In this document: positions 9,474-23,281 of the stretch, in pieces
Numbering within the stretch: position 1 is the first letter of the stretch
Layout: the number at the start of each line of letters is the position of its first letter
DNA from: an uncultured Cellvibrio sp.
Lineage (GTDB): Bacteria; Pseudomonadota; Gammaproteobacteria; Pseudomonadales; Cellvibrionaceae
Assembly: GCA_937958105.1 (NCBI GenBank)
Contig: CALFXJ010000012.1
Span: 62,001-126,000 of the forward strand
DNA: 64,000 nucleotides
Reading direction: 5' to 3'
The notes under the pieces: generated by a model
What the model was told of the DNA's origin: nothing
What the model saw: the letters and a program-made list of their open reading frames with translations, nothing else
Database searches by the model: none
Translations under genes and position numbers: made by a program

Positions 9474-10967
9474 ATGAGCAACATGGTCACCCGCTGCCCC
9501 AAGTGCGCCACTTCCTTTCGGATCACCAGCGCACAATTGCAGTCTGCCAAAGGCGCAGTACGTTGCGGTTCCTGTCTGCATATCTTCAAAGCGCAGGATC
9601 ACTTGGTAACTGGTGCCGCATCGGCGCGTACTCAGAGACCGACGCCAGCACCAGCCCCGCTGTCTTCCGCCAGACCTGCCGAGACCCGGCCATCCGTCGC
9701 GCAGCCCACCGCTCAGGCTCCGCTGAAGCCGACAACTCCGGCAGTCAAGCCAGCGCCTGCTGCTACGCCGACAACGGCAGCCCCCGCTGCAGCAAAACCC
9801 ACCCCCTCAGCCGCATCCTCCACGGAGCAAACGCCAGCCTCACCTCCCGCAGAAGAAGGGAAGTTGACCTTCAGCCAGGAAGACATCAACCGGGAATTGG
9901 CGCTGAGTGGGGACGACGACTTTCTGATCAGCGATGACATGGATGTACCGGAAGAGCCTGAGGAGCGCTCTGACTACGAATTCGACGGTTTCCTCGACCT
10001 GGAAAATCTGCCAAAGCAGACAGGATCACTGTTTGACCGGGAGATCCGCCAGACAGAGCCGGAAGAAGACGAGATTGACCCGGACGAGTCCTGGGCCATG
10101 GAGCTGCTTGAAGAAGCGGATGAAGAGATCAACCTGTCGGCCCGCCGCGCAGAAAAGGAAGAGCGCAGACAGGAAGAAGAGGAGTTCAACAGCGAAGAGC
10201 CATCGACAGATCTCGACGTGAATGAAGAGATGCAGGAAGCAGATGCACCGCGGACTAGCTCTGTTCCGTTTAAAGGGCCTATCTTTAATATCGTGGCAGA
10301 AAAGAGCGATACTCTCGAGGAAGCCGAGGAAATTCACGCGCAGCCCTATCGTGACGACCAGCTTTACCAGCAGGCGATGTATCACCACAGCAAAGAAGAC
10401 TCCGGCCTGCGCGCCTTTGACTCATCCCGCGCCGCGCTGCTGATGAACATTACGCCGGAACCGGTGGAGATGACCGCCCGGCACAAGCGTGAAGGCTCTG
10501 GCAAAGCCCTGTGGGGCGGGTTATCGCTGCTGATGGTACTGGTCCTGTTTATCCAGGTGGCCTGGCTGCAGTTCGACAACCTGAACCGCACCGAACCCTA
10601 CCGCAGTTTCTACGAAAGCGCCTGTTCGGTTATTGGCTGTAAACTGCCAACACTGGTGGATCGCAGCAAAATCCGGGCTTACAACCTGGTGGTGCGCAAT
10701 CACCCCCGGCTGGATAACGCTTTAATTGTGGATGCCATCCTGCTCAATAATGCCAGCTTTCAGCAGCCCTTCCCCGACCTCATCCTGGCATTCAGCACCA
10801 TTGAGGACCAACCGGTCGCCTCACGACGCTTCAAGCCGCAGGAATACCTCCGCGGAGAGCTGGCAGGCCGCAGCCTGATGCCCCAGAACCAACCGGTCCA
10901 CCTGACCCTGGAGCTGGTCGATCCTGGCTCTGATGCTGTGAATTACCACGCGTATATTCCCGAATAA
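9474..10967 (+). CDS. Zinc-ribbon and DUF3426 domain membrane protein
   Basis: 497 residues. An MJ0042-type zinc ribbon lies at the N terminus (RCPKC, then RCGSC with about 21 residues between the pairs). A Pro/Ala linker (about 45-125) follows, then a very acidic region (about 130-265, rich in Glu/Asp). A single membrane helix lies near 345-365 (ALWGGLSLLMVLVLFIQVAW), and a C-terminal DUF3426 domain, probably periplasmic, ends the protein. Proteins of this design sit between prmA and dusB in Pseudomonas relatives; the function is unknown. The zinc ribbon suggests a cytosolic partner or nucleic acid contact; that is inference. Confidence 0.85.
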   Translation: MSNMVTRCPKCATSFRITSAQLQSAKGAVRCGSCLHIFKAQDHLVTGAASARTQRPTPAPAPLSSARPAETRPSVAQPTAQAPLKPTTPAVKPAPAATPTTAAPAAAKPTPSAASSTEQTPASPPAEEGKLTFSQEDINRELALSGDDDFLISDDMDVPEEPEERSDYEFDGFLDLENLPKQTGSLFDREIRQTEPEEDEIDPDESWAMELLEEADEEINLSARRAEKEERRQEEEEFNSEEPSTDLDVNEEMQEADAPRTSSVPFKGPIFNIVAEKSDTLEEAEEIHAQPYRDDQLYQQAMYHHSKEDSGLRAFDSSRAALLMNITPEPVEMTARHKREGSGKALWGGLSLLMVLVLFIQVAWLQFDNLNRTEPYRSFYESACSVIGCKLPTLVDRSKIRAYNLVVRNHPRLDNALIVDAILLNNASFQQPFPDLILAFSTIEDQPVASRRFKPQEYLRGELAGRSLMPQNQPVHLTLELVDPGSDAVNYHAYIPE

Positions 10968-11216
10968 TCTACTGGAGATATTGACAAGCCAGCCACTTGT
11001 CGTGACGGCCGTCAACCGCTCAAAAAAACGCCACTTTGCGCAATTTCCACGTTCCCATTAACGATGCAAACAGGTATCATGGCGGCCCTTTTACGCAGGT
11101 GCCTTAACGCAAAAATCCATGGGCCAGAGGTTGTGAGTCCTATCTTGGGATAACAGCTTTGGCACGCCGCTGGTAACAGCGAGATCCTCCATCATTTTTT
11201 GCAATCTGCTCATCCA

Positions 11217-12218
11217 ATGGAGCGCCATGTGTTCCGGATAGGTCCCTATCAGATCGACAGTCAGGTCATCCTCGCGCCTATGGCCGGGGTAACCGACCGC
11301 CCCTTTCGGCAGCTTTGCCGGAAGCTGGGTGCGGGGCTGGTGGTTTCTGAGATGGTAACTGCCAATGCGGAACTCTGGGGCAGCCGCAAGAGCAGCTTGC
11401 GCTTGGATCATCGCGGCGAAATCGCACCCATATCGGTGCAGATCGCCGGTGGTGACCCGGAGATGATGGCCGAGGCAGCGCGCTTGAACGCAGACAACGG
11501 AGCCCAGATTATTGACATCAATATGGGCTGCCCCGCCAAAAAAGTCTGTAAGAAAGCAGCGGGCTCGGCCTTATTGAAAGATGAACAACTGGTAAATGAC
11601 ATTCTGCGTGCTGTGGTCGCAGCCGTGGATATTCCGGTGACCCTCAAGATTCGCACCGGCTGGGATATGGAAGAACGTAACGCTGTGCGCGTTGCACGAA
11701 TCGCACAGGACAATGGTATTGCTGCTCTCGCAGTTCACGGACGCACCCGCGCCTGTGGTTTTACGGGAGCAGCTGAGTACGACACGATAGCTGCCGTGGT
11801 ACAGGCAGTCGATATTCCGGTGTTCTGCAACGGCGATATCGACTCAGCCATCAAGGCGCGTCAGGTGCTCGATCATACTGGAGCAGATGCGGTCATGATC
11901 GGGCGGGCCGCTCAGGGGCGGCCCTGGATTTTCCGCGAAATAGAGCATTACCTGCGTACAGGTGAACAATTACCTGAACCCTCTCTGACGGAAGTCAGAG
12001 AAATTCTATGTAGCCATCTGCGTGAACTGTACGATTTCTATGGCGATGTAATGGGGCCACGTATCGCCCGCAAACATGTGGGCTGGTATCTGCAAACCGT
12101 CGCTGGCAGTGAATCGTTTCGCCAACAGTTCAATCGTCTTGAAAACGCAGAAGAACAACATGCCAGCGTTCAAACGTTCTTTGAACAGCTGATTACGAAA
12201 GAGGATATAGCGGCATGA
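11217..12218 (+). CDS. dusB: tRNA-dihydrouridine synthase B
   Basis: 333 residues from the ATG at 11217; an in-frame TTG 18 bases upstream is unlikely because the protein already starts like DusB (FRIGPYQI then [14 protein letters not shown]). DusB is an FMN enzyme that reduces specific uridines in the tRNA D loop. Family marks are [20 protein letters not shown] with the catalytic cysteine, [28 protein letters not shown] and [14 protein letters not shown]. The stop overlaps the start of fis by four bases (ATGA). The dusB-fis operon is classic in gammaproteobacteria. Confidence 0.96.
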   Translation: MERHVFRIGPYQIDSQVILAPMAGVTDRPFRQLCRKLGAGLVVSEMVTANAELWGSRKSSLRLDHRGEIAPISVQIAGGDPEMMAEAARLNADNGAQIIDINMGCPAKKVCKKAAGSALLKDEQLVNDILRAVVAAVDIPVTLKIRTGWDMEERNAVRVARIAQDNGIAALAVHGRTRACGFTGAAEYDTIAAVVQAVDIPVFCNGDIDSAIKARQVLDHTGADAVMIGRAAQGRPWIFREIEHYLRTGEQLPEPSLTEVREILCSHLRELYDFYGDVMGPRIARKHVGWYLQTVAGSESFRQQFNRLENAEEQHASVQTFFEQLITKEDIAA

Positions 12219-12514
12219 ACACAGCAACTTTTATGACAGAAGCCCCAGCCACCACGACTGCTACGGGCTTTGCTCAGGCAGCTCAGTCACAATCTCTGCG
12301 TGGTTGCGTAGAGCAGGCCATGGAAAATTATTTCCAGAACCTTGATGGCCAGCCAGTGAGCGATGTGTATGACATGGTGATGGCTGAAGTTGAAGCGCCC
12401 ATGCTGGAAATAGTGCTCAAGTACACCCGTCACAACCAGACCCGCGCTGCGCAGGTGCTGGGTTTAAACCGCGGAACCCTGCGTAAAAAATTAAAGCAAT
12501 ACGGCCTGCTCTAA
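12215..12514 (+). CDS. fis: DNA-binding protein Fis
   Basis: 99 residues (family about 98). Fis is a small nucleoid protein that bends DNA and activates rRNA and other promoters in fast growth. The C-terminal helix-turn-helix reads [20 protein letters not shown] followed by KQYGLL, the family signature. The N terminus is Ala/Thr-rich and variable. It is translationally coupled to dusB by a four-base overlap and followed by a strong terminator at 12552-12586. Confidence 0.97.
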   Translation: MNTATFMTEAPATTTATGFAQAAQSQSLRGCVEQAMENYFQNLDGQPVSDVYDMVMAEVEAPMLEIVLKYTRHNQTRAAQVLGLNRGTLRKKLKQYGLL

Positions 12515-12551
12515 GGCGGTATCGCGGAGCGCGAACCAGCGTCTCCCATAG

Positions 12552-12586
12552 AAGGGGTGGAATAAAAACCACCCCTTTTGCTTTTT
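12552..12586 (+). terminator. Rho-independent terminator after fis
   Basis: Perfect nine-base stem (aaggggtgg and ccacccctt) with an eight-base A-rich loop, followed by ttgcttttt. It ends the dusB-fis transcript. Confidence 0.9.
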
Positions 12587-12629
12587 AACAGTTTTCAATT
12601 CTGTTTAACCATGGGGAAATATCACCAAC

Positions 12630-14207
12630 ATGTCCAGCGTTAATCTTGTTCCCGTCAAGCGCGCTTTAATCAGCGTCTCCGATAAAACCGGCATTGTGGA
12701 ATTTGCACAGGCTCTGCACGCCCAAGGCGTGGAAATTTTATCCACCGGCGGCACCTACCGCCTGCTCACCGACAACAAGATTCCTGCGGTTGAGGTATCT
12801 GATTACACGGGCTTTCCGGAGATGATGGATGGCCGCGTAAAGACCCTTCACCCAAAGGTGCACGGCGGCATCCTCGCCCGTCGCGGACAGGACGATGCGG
12901 TGATGAGCCAGCACGGCATCAACGCCATTGATATGGTGGTGGTCAATTTATACCCCTTCGAAAAAACCGTAGCTAAAGCTGACTGCTCGCTGGAGGATGC
13001 CGTAGAAAATATTGATATCGGCGGACCAACCATGGTGCGCGCTGCAGCGAAGAACCATGCTTTTGTAAACATCGTGGTAAATGCTTCGGACTACGCCGCT
13101 ATTCTCGATGAGTTAAAAGCCAACAATGGCAGCACCACCTATAAAACCCGTTTTGATCTGGCGATCAAGGCTTATGAGCACACCGCAGCCTATGACGGTG
13201 CTATTGCCAATTATTTTGGTCGACTGGTAGATGGCGGCAGTGAAGCTTTCCCCCGCACCTTCAACACCCAGTTTATCAAAGCGCAGGAAATGCGTTACGG
13301 TGAAAATCCTCACCAAAAAGCGGCTTTCTACGTTGAAAAAAATCCTCAGGAAGTCAGCATTGCCACTGCCCGTCAGTTACAGGGCAAAGAACTGTCCTAC
13401 AACAACGTGGCAGACACCGATGCCGCGCTGGAGACGGTAAAGTCTTTTGCTGAACCTGCCTGTGTCATTGTCAAACACGCAAACCCCTGCGGAGTTGCCA
13501 TCGGCAGCAATATCAAAACTGCTTACGATCTTGCTTACGCCACCGACCCTGAGTCCGCCTTTGGCGGCATCATTGCATTTAACCGTGAGCTGGATGAAGA
13601 AACGGCGAAAGCAATCATTGAGCGGCAGTTTGTTGAAGTCATTATTGCTCCGAGCGTTTCTGCTGCGGCCGTTGAAGTCGTCAAGGCTAAACAGAATGTT
13701 CGCCTGCTGGCCTGTGGCGAGTGGAGCAGTGAACGCATCGGCGGACTGGATTACAAACGTGTCAATGGTGGATTGCTGGTGCAGGACCGCGACAACGGCA
13801 TGGTGACCGAGTCGGACTTGAAAGTGGTCACCAAACGCGTGCCCACCGAAGCCGAGATGCGCGACCTGCTGTTCGCGTGGAAGGTCGCTAAATTTGTGAA
13901 ATCCAATGCGATTATTTATGCAAAAAACAATCAGACTATCGGCGTTGGGGCAGGCCAGATGAGCCGTGTAAATTCCGCCCGTATTGCTGCTATTAAAGCC
14001 GAGCATGCCGGATTGCAGGTTGCAGGTTCCGTCATGGCTTCCGATGCCTTCTTCCCCTTCCGCGATGGTATTGATAACGCGGCGAAGGTGGGTATCGCGG
14101 CAGTCATTCAGCCCGGCGGCTCCATGCGTGACGATGAAGTCATCGCCGCCGCCGATGAGCACGGCATGGCGATGGTCTTTACCGGTATGCGCCATTTCCG
14201 TCATTAA
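12630..14207 (+). CDS. purH: Bifunctional AICAR transformylase / IMP cyclohydrolase
   Basis: 525 residues, normal for PurH. It catalyses the last two steps of purine synthesis, AICAR to FAICAR to IMP. The N-terminal cyclohydrolase domain shows [44 protein letters not shown] and [17 protein letters not shown]. The C-terminal transformylase domain shows [25 protein letters not shown] with the catalytic Lys-His pair, and [12 protein letters not shown]. Purine genes purH and purD lie in tandem here, separated by a REP-like repeat pair. Confidence 0.97.
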   Translation: MSSVNLVPVKRALISVSDKTGIVEFAQALHAQGVEILSTGGTYRLLTDNKIPAVEVSDYTGFPEMMDGRVKTLHPKVHGGILARRGQDDAVMSQHGINAIDMVVVNLYPFEKTVAKADCSLEDAVENIDIGGPTMVRAAAKNHAFVNIVVNASDYAAILDELKANNGSTTYKTRFDLAIKAYEHTAAYDGAIANYFGRLVDGGSEAFPRTFNTQFIKAQEMRYGENPHQKAAFYVEKNPQEVSIATARQLQGKELSYNNVADTDAALETVKSFAEPACVIVKHANPCGVAIGSNIKTAYDLAYATDPESAFGGIIAFNRELDEETAKAIIERQFVEVIIAPSVSAAAVEVVKAKQNVRLLACGEWSSERIGGLDYKRVNGGLLVQDRDNGMVTESDLKVVTKRVPTEAEMRDLLFAWKVAKFVKSNAIIYAKNNQTIGVGAGQMSRVNSARIAAIKAEHAGLQVAGSVMASDAFFPFRDGIDNAAKVGIAAVIQPGGSMRDDEVIAAADEHGMAMVFTGMRHFRH

Positions 14208-14222
14208 TACCTAGGTCTGAAT

Positions 14223-14325
14223 GTAGATTGGATCAGGCGCACAGCGCCGCAATCCGACACAGACTGTCATTGCAACTTAATAATTAAATGTCGGATGACG
14301 GCGCTGTGCGCCTGATCCGACCTAC
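14223..14325. repeat. Inverted pair of REP-like palindromic repeats
   Basis: Unit 1 is 14223-14259 (plus orientation) and unit 2 is 14289-14325 (minus orientation), separated by 29 bases. Each has a GTAG head followed by an imperfect palindrome, and both share the 20-base core ggatcaggcgcacagcgccg. Aligned in the same direction the two differ at only a few positions. The design matches the GTAG-headed REP elements and REPINs known from gammaproteobacteria. It lies between purH and purD, so the transcript could form a large cruciform hairpin. No REP-associated transposase is in the window. Confidence 0.8.
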
Positions 14326-14341
14326 GGGTAGAGAGCCACTT

Positions 14342-15628
14342 ATGAACGTATTGATTATTGGCAGCGGCGGACGTGAGCACGCGTTGGCCTGGAAAGCGGC
14401 GCAGAGCCCGCAGGTTGAAAAAGTGTTCGTCGCTCCGGGTAACGCCGGAACCCTGCTCGATCACAAGCTCGCCAATGTTTCCATCGACGTCCTGGATTTT
14501 GCACGCCTGGCTGATTTTGCTGAATCCAACAATGTCGGGCTGACGATTGTCGGTCCGGAAGTACCGCTGGTGGCGGGCGTTGTTGACTTCTTTAATGAGC
14601 GTAACCTCCCCTGTTTTGGTCCCACTAAGGGCGCTGCGCAACTTGAAGGCTCCAAAGCCTTTACCAAGGATTTTCTTGCACGTCACAAGATTCCTACCGC
14701 TGAATACCAGAACTTTACCGAGATAGAACCGGCACTGGCTTACCTGCGTGAAAAAGGTGCGCCTATCGTTGTGAAAGCTGACGGTCTTGCCGCTGGCAAG
14801 GGTGTGATCGTCGCCGAAACCCTGCAGCAGGCTGAAGATGCCGTGCGCGATATGCTGTCCGGCAACGCCTTCGGCGACGCGGGTTATCGTGTGGTGATTG
14901 AAGAATTTCTTGCAGGCGAGGAAGCCAGTTTTATTGTGATGGTAGACGGCAAAAATATTCTGCCGATGGCAACGAGTCAGGATCACAAACGTGTGGGTGA
15001 CGGAGATACCGGCCCCAACACTGGCGGTATGGGTGCATATTCCCCGGCACCCGTGGTGACACCGGCGGTACATGAACGCGTCATGAAAGACATTATCCGT
15101 CCGACCGTTGAAGGCATGGCTGCCGAAGGTAACGCCTACACCGGCTTCCTGTATGCAGGATTGATGATTGATGCGGAAGGCAATCCCAAAGTCATTGAAT
15201 ATAATTGCCGTTTCGGTGACCCGGAAACTCAGCCGATCATGCTGCGCCTGCAATCCGACCTGGTGGAACTGTGCATGGCGGCCTTGAAAGGTGATCTGGA
15301 TAAAGTCACCGCCAACTGGGACGAGCGCGCATCCATCGGTGTTGTGCTGGCGGCGGGTGGTTACCCGGGCGATTATAAAAAGGGCGATGTAATCTCCGGT
15401 CTGCCCACAGACGAAGTCAGCGGTGAAAAGGTGTTCCATGCCGGTACCACCAGCAAAGAAGGCAAGGTACTGACCAATGGTGGCCGTGTGCTATGTGCAA
15501 CCGCATTGGGTAAAACCGTTTCAGAAGCTCAGCAGCGTGCCTACCAGCTGGCTGAGAAAATTACCTGGGATGGCGTTTTCTACCGCAAGGATATCGGCTA
15601 TCGCGCGATTGCACGCGAGCAGCAATAA
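14342..15628 (+). CDS. purD: Phosphoribosylamine-glycine ligase
   Basis: 428 residues, standard size. PurD is an ATP-grasp enzyme joining phosphoribosylamine and glycine in purine synthesis. The start MNVLIIGSGGREHALAWK is the family N terminus; the frame is open a further 18 codons upstream into the repeat, but that stretch is not conserved and a gagag ribosome site precedes 14342. ATP-grasp marks are VVKADGLAAGKGVIVAE, GPNTGGMGAYSPAP and EYNCRFGDPETQ. A hairpin at 15637-15668 follows. Confidence 0.97.
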   Translation: MNVLIIGSGGREHALAWKAAQSPQVEKVFVAPGNAGTLLDHKLANVSIDVLDFARLADFAESNNVGLTIVGPEVPLVAGVVDFFNERNLPCFGPTKGAAQLEGSKAFTKDFLARHKIPTAEYQNFTEIEPALAYLREKGAPIVVKADGLAAGKGVIVAETLQQAEDAVRDMLSGNAFGDAGYRVVIEEFLAGEEASFIVMVDGKNILPMATSQDHKRVGDGDTGPNTGGMGAYSPAPVVTPAVHERVMKDIIRPTVEGMAAEGNAYTGFLYAGLMIDAEGNPKVIEYNCRFGDPETQPIMLRLQSDLVELCMAALKGDLDKVTANWDERASIGVVLAAGGYPGDYKKGDVISGLPTDEVSGEKVFHAGTTSKEGKVLTNGGRVLCATALGKTVSEAQQRAYQLAEKITWDGVFYRKDIGYRAIAREQQ

Positions 15629-15636
15629 CCACTGCT

Positions 15637-15668
15637 CAGGGCGGATCAGGTGCTACTGATCCGCCCTG
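15637..15668 (+). terminator. Perfect 13-base hairpin after purD
   Basis: Arms cagggcggatcag and ctgatccgccctg with loop gtgcta, nine bases after the purD stop. There is no T run, so the role as terminator is probable rather than certain. Confidence 0.5.
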
Positions 15669-15760
15669 CTGTGACCCACCTCGCCAACCGAACACGGTTA
15701 ACTGGCAAGCCCACCGCATAATCCGCTATAGTCGGCACATCTGAATCCCAGGGATGCACC

Positions 15761-16141
15761 GTGCCCAATCAAATTTCCCGCCACCGCCGATTTATCTTCC
15801 TGACGTTGATCGTCTGGTTGTGCGCCATGTGGGGCGGTCTGCACGGACATCTCTGCTTTGACGGTCAGGAATCCCCGGTGTCGGTGCACATGGATCTGCT
15901 GGATGGTCATCCGGATCACCTCCATGACGATGAAGTACATCTTGATACGGATACCGAACTGGTGGAGTCCATACTCAAACTTACCAAATCCGATTTACCC
16001 TTCCTGATCATCGCGCTGGTCTGCGCGTTGATGCTTTACGGCGTTCGTCAGCCATTTACACGTGCAGCTCATCGAATCACCGCAACAAGTATTTTCTTCT
16101 TACACCCTCCTCTGCGCGCCCCACCCTCGTTCTCCAGCTGA
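15761..16141 (+). CDS. Small membrane protein with His/Asp-rich segment, first gene of the efflux operon
   Basis: 126 residues from a GTG start preceded by ccaggga; the ATG at 15754 is out of frame. Two hydrophobic helices are visible (about 11-30 and 77-95). Between them lies an acidic, histidine-rich stretch (about 30-67, with HGHLCFDG, HMDLLDGHPDHLHDD and HLDTDTE) that probably lies in the periplasm and could bind metal ions. Similar small ORFs precede czc-type efflux genes in Pseudomonas relatives; I know no assigned function. Its place 48 bases before czcC supports a metal-related role. Confidence 0.65.
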   Translation: MPNQISRHRRFIFLTLIVWLCAMWGGLHGHLCFDGQESPVSVHMDLLDGHPDHLHDDEVHLDTDTELVESILKLTKSDLPFLIIALVCALMLYGVRQPFTRAAHRITATSIFFLHPPLRAPPSFSS

Positions 16142-16189
16142 TTTATCACATCGCCTATCTCTACACCTTCGGTAAGAGCTGGAGTTCTT

Positions 16190-17466
16190 ATGGATAGTTT
16201 TCTACTGCGCAGCGCAGTCATTGCGCTGTGGATTGGTGCATCAATGTCGGTCACAGCCTCTGAACTGCGTCCCCTGACATTACACGATGCACTGCGCGCG
16301 GGCCTGCAGCAACACCCGCAACTCAGAAGCTTTACGCTGCGTGCGCAATCGCTCCAGGGCGAACTGGAGAGCGCTGCATTATCACCTCCGCTGACACTGT
16401 CGGCAGAGGTGGAAAATATTGCCGGCAGCGGTGCATATCAACAGGCCCGCAGCGCTGAGGTGACATTATCTCTGTCTTCTGTGATTGAACCTCGGCATCA
16501 ACGGACCGCGCGTCAATCCGTTGTTACGGCACGGCAACAGGCACTCGCCACCGAAGCGCAATTGTTTGAGCTGGAGTTGCTGGCGGATATCACGCGGCGG
16601 TTTATTGCTGTGGTTGCCGCACAGGAAGCGTTGCAGGTTTATCAGCAGTCACACCAGCTCTGGCAGCGACGCGTCACGGATCTGCAGCGACGCACGGATG
16701 CCGGCAGCGCCCCCCTGTCGGAATTACTGCGCGCTCAGGCAGCTCTTCTTCAAGCGGACACGGCGCGCACTGAAGCGGAAAGCGCTGTGCGGATTGCAAA
16801 ATCGTCCCTCGGTCAATTATGGGGTGAGCCGGACGATGTGTTGTTCGTCGCTCAAGGCAATTTGTTTAATCTCGATACGCCAGTCATGCGCGACGATCTT
16901 CTCCGCTTGCTGGATCAACATCCCGATCTCCGATTGCTGGCGGATGAAAAACGTCTTCGGGACGCCGAACTGCGTTTAGCGCGCACCAACAGCGCATTAA
17001 ACCTTGAGTGGCGTGCCGGCATCAGGCACCTGAATGAAAGCGATGATACGGCTCTGGTATTCGGTGTTGATGTACCGCTGTCAACGCGGAAGCGAGCGGC
17101 TGGCGACGTCAAAGCGGCTGCTGCACAACATCAGCTCGCTATTCAGCAATACGACACTGCCGTTATTCGCCTGCGCAGTCAGCTTTTGCAGTTGCAGGAA
17201 GAGCAGCAACTTGCAATCCGACGCGTGCAGTTGCTGCGCAATGAGATTGTGCCGCTGCTTGCCCGCGCCGTGCGCGAGAGCGACGAGGCCTTCAGTAAAG
17301 GTCGTTACAGTTATATGGAGGTGAGCCTGGCCCAATCGGAGCTGTTGGATGCCCGGCTTGATTTGATTCAATCCGCCGTAAAAGCCCATTACTGGCGAAC
17401 CGAACTGGAACGCCTGAGCGGCGCTGTTTTGTCTGATGCTGCTCAGCTGCACAAAGGAACCCAGCC

Positions 17467-17470
<4 letters not shown>
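16190..17470 (+). CDS. czcC: CzcC-like outer-membrane efflux channel (TolC family)
   Basis: 426 residues. A signal peptide ending TASE, then two outer-membrane-efflux repeats rich in long amphipathic helices (LTLHDALRAGLQQHPQLRSF and ALQVYQQSHQLWQRRVTDL regions). It forms the outer-membrane exit duct of the tripartite metal pump with the downstream CzcB and CzcA. The stop overlaps the czcB start by four bases (ATGA), so translation is coupled. No lipobox is evident. The CzcC call rests on operon context as well as sequence. Confidence 0.88.
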
Positions 17471-21533
<4,063 letters not shown>

Positions 21534-21633
21534 TAGATCCAATATTATTTCCTCGCTGGTGTTTAAGGATGAACAGCTCTCGCGTACTTGCAGTGTAGTC
21601 ACCTCCATTTTTACCCTTATTTGTGTGTTAACG

Positions 21634-21667
21634 AACACTCTTCAACCGGTTTCTGTGCGAGAGTGTT
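21634..21667 (+). terminator. Weak hairpin after czcA
   Basis: Eight-base arms aacactct and agagtgtt separated by 18 bases, about 100 bases after the czcA stop. There is little T run; it could equally be a regulatory inverted repeat in front of the FadL gene. Confidence 0.3.
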
Positions 21668-21790
21668 TGTCACAATAACTCCTGTCCATCGTTATGCCGT
21701 CACAACCCTTTACGCCGATAAAAAATTTCATGCGTAGAGGTTGTTATCCATTCAGATCGACTGCTGCAGCGCAGCAGAAATGGAGGAAGT

Positions 21791-23122
21791 ATGATCACCA
21801 CATTGCCCCGCAGATCCAGCCTCGCCCTCGCTATCCTGTCCACCATGCCAAGCCTGGCATTAGCGTCATCATTTCAACTGCTTGAGCAAAGCCCTTCGCA
21901 TCTGGGTAATGCTTTTGCAGGTACAGCATCCAACATCATGGATGCCACCAGTGTTTACTTTAATCCTGCAGGTATCAGTCAGCTGGAAGGTCGTCATATT
22001 ACGCTGGGCGCCAATCTCGTATTTACCGAATCCAAATTCAGAGATCAGGCCTCAAATACCAATGGGATCGAAAGTAGGACGGACGAGACCGGTGTCATTC
22101 CCAATGCCTACTATGTGCACCCTATCAATGATCGACTCACTCTCGGCCTGGGTTTGAATGGTCCCTTCGGTCTGGCCAGCGATTACGGCAGAGACTGGAT
22201 GGGCCGTTATCTCGCCACCTACAGCGACCTGGAGATTGCCAGCTTTAATACAACCTTCGCTTATGAGCTTGCAGAAAACTTTGCTCTGGGTCTGGGAGTC
22301 AGCTATCAGCGTGCGGAGGTGATTCTGGAAAGTCAGGTGGATTCGACCTTCGGGGTTAATCCAAATCCTGCTACTGACAGCAGTGCGAAGATCGAAGGTT
22401 CAGACCATGCATTCGTTGCCGATGTCAGTGCCTTCTTCAGCCCCACAGAAAGTACCAGCTTTGGACTGGTATGGCGTCAGGGCGCCAAGTTCGAGCTGGA
22501 GGGCGATGCGCGCTTTGCCTTGAACGCAGCCTGCACGCCTGGTGCAGGTTATCCCACCGGCACCCCACCAGCGCCAACTACAGGTACTATTTGCGCAGCA
22601 ACACTGACAGCATTGGATGGCGATGCAGCGGCCGATATCGAACTGCCCGACACGCTGACCTTCAGCTTCACTCAACAGCTTAATTCACGTTGGGCTTTAC
22701 ATGGAGACATCGCCTGGACTCAATGGAGTTCCATCGACACCATTGATATCGTCAACACAGAAAATGGTATTACCGTCAGTCAGCTCCATCTGCAATACGA
22801 TGACACCATGCGTTATGCCTTGGGTGTAACCTTTAAACCCGGTAATGCCTGGACCTGGCGCGCCGGCATTGCCATCGATGAAGCGCCGCAAAAAGATCCT
22901 GCCATTGCAAACCCGCGTATTCCTGATCAGGATCGCACCTGGTTAAGCCTGGGCTTTAACTATGCGATTTCGCAGGACGTCTCCGTCGATGTCGGCTACG
23001 CCCATCTGTTCGTGGACGATGCCAGTATTGCCAATATCGACTCCCAGACGGGCCACCGCGTGTTCGGTGATTATGATGCACAAGTTGATATTGTCGGCGT
23101 ACAGGCTAACTGGAAATTTTAA
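21791..23122 (+). CDS. FadL/OmpP1 family outer-membrane transporter
   Basis: 443 residues. A signal peptide ends ALAS-S. The mature N terminus carries the FadL hatch signature (FQLLEQSPSHLGNAFAGTA, then DATSVYFNPAGISQLEG). The remaining barrel region alternates polar and hydrophobic residues, and the protein ends in a C-terminal aromatic (NWKF). The family carries long-chain fatty acids or other hydrophobic compounds across the outer membrane. A serine/alanine loop with two cysteines (AACTPGAGY and TICAATL) sits in an extracellular loop. A purine-rich site (ggagga) precedes the ATG. Substrate cannot be told from sequence. Confidence 0.9.
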   Translation: MITTLPRRSSLALAILSTMPSLALASSFQLLEQSPSHLGNAFAGTASNIMDATSVYFNPAGISQLEGRHITLGANLVFTESKFRDQASNTNGIESRTDETGVIPNAYYVHPINDRLTLGLGLNGPFGLASDYGRDWMGRYLATYSDLEIASFNTTFAYELAENFALGLGVSYQRAEVILESQVDSTFGVNPNPATDSSAKIEGSDHAFVADVSAFFSPTESTSFGLVWRQGAKFELEGDARFALNAACTPGAGYPTGTPPAPTTGTICAATLTALDGDAAADIELPDTLTFSFTQQLNSRWALHGDIAWTQWSSIDTIDIVNTENGITVSQLHLQYDDTMRYALGVTFKPGNAWTWRAGIAIDEAPQKDPAIANPRIPDQDRTWLSLGFNYAISQDVSVDVGYAHLFVDDASIANIDSQTGHRVFGDYDAQVDIVGVQANWKF

Positions 23123-23133
23123 TAAGCAACGGC

Positions 23134-23161
23134 AAAGCTGGCAGAGTCCTGTCAGCTTTGT
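23134..23161 (+). terminator. Hairpin after the FadL gene
   Basis: A 12-base stem (caaagctg plus gcag against ctgt plus cagctttg, one G-T pair) with loop agtc, starting 12 bases past the stop. The T run is delayed (ttattttt at about 23169), so strength is uncertain. Confidence 0.55.
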
Positions 23162-23281
23162 ACCGCTGTTATTTTTAATGCGCCTCATCATTGTACTGCC
23201 GCTGAAAAGTCTGCTTTATTTTCCACCTTATCTGATATACCGTTTTTGGCCTGATGTCATTCAATCCCTGGAGAGCAGATC

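Noticed and set aside
14288..14341. Extended purD start reading through the REP-like unit
   Set aside because: The 18 extra codons are encoded by the repeat and lie ahead of the conserved purD N terminus, which has its own ribosome site.
14267..15439. 390-codon minus-strand frame antisense to purD
   Set aside because: purD is certain; the opposing frame is His/Gly-rich shadow sequence without family motifs.
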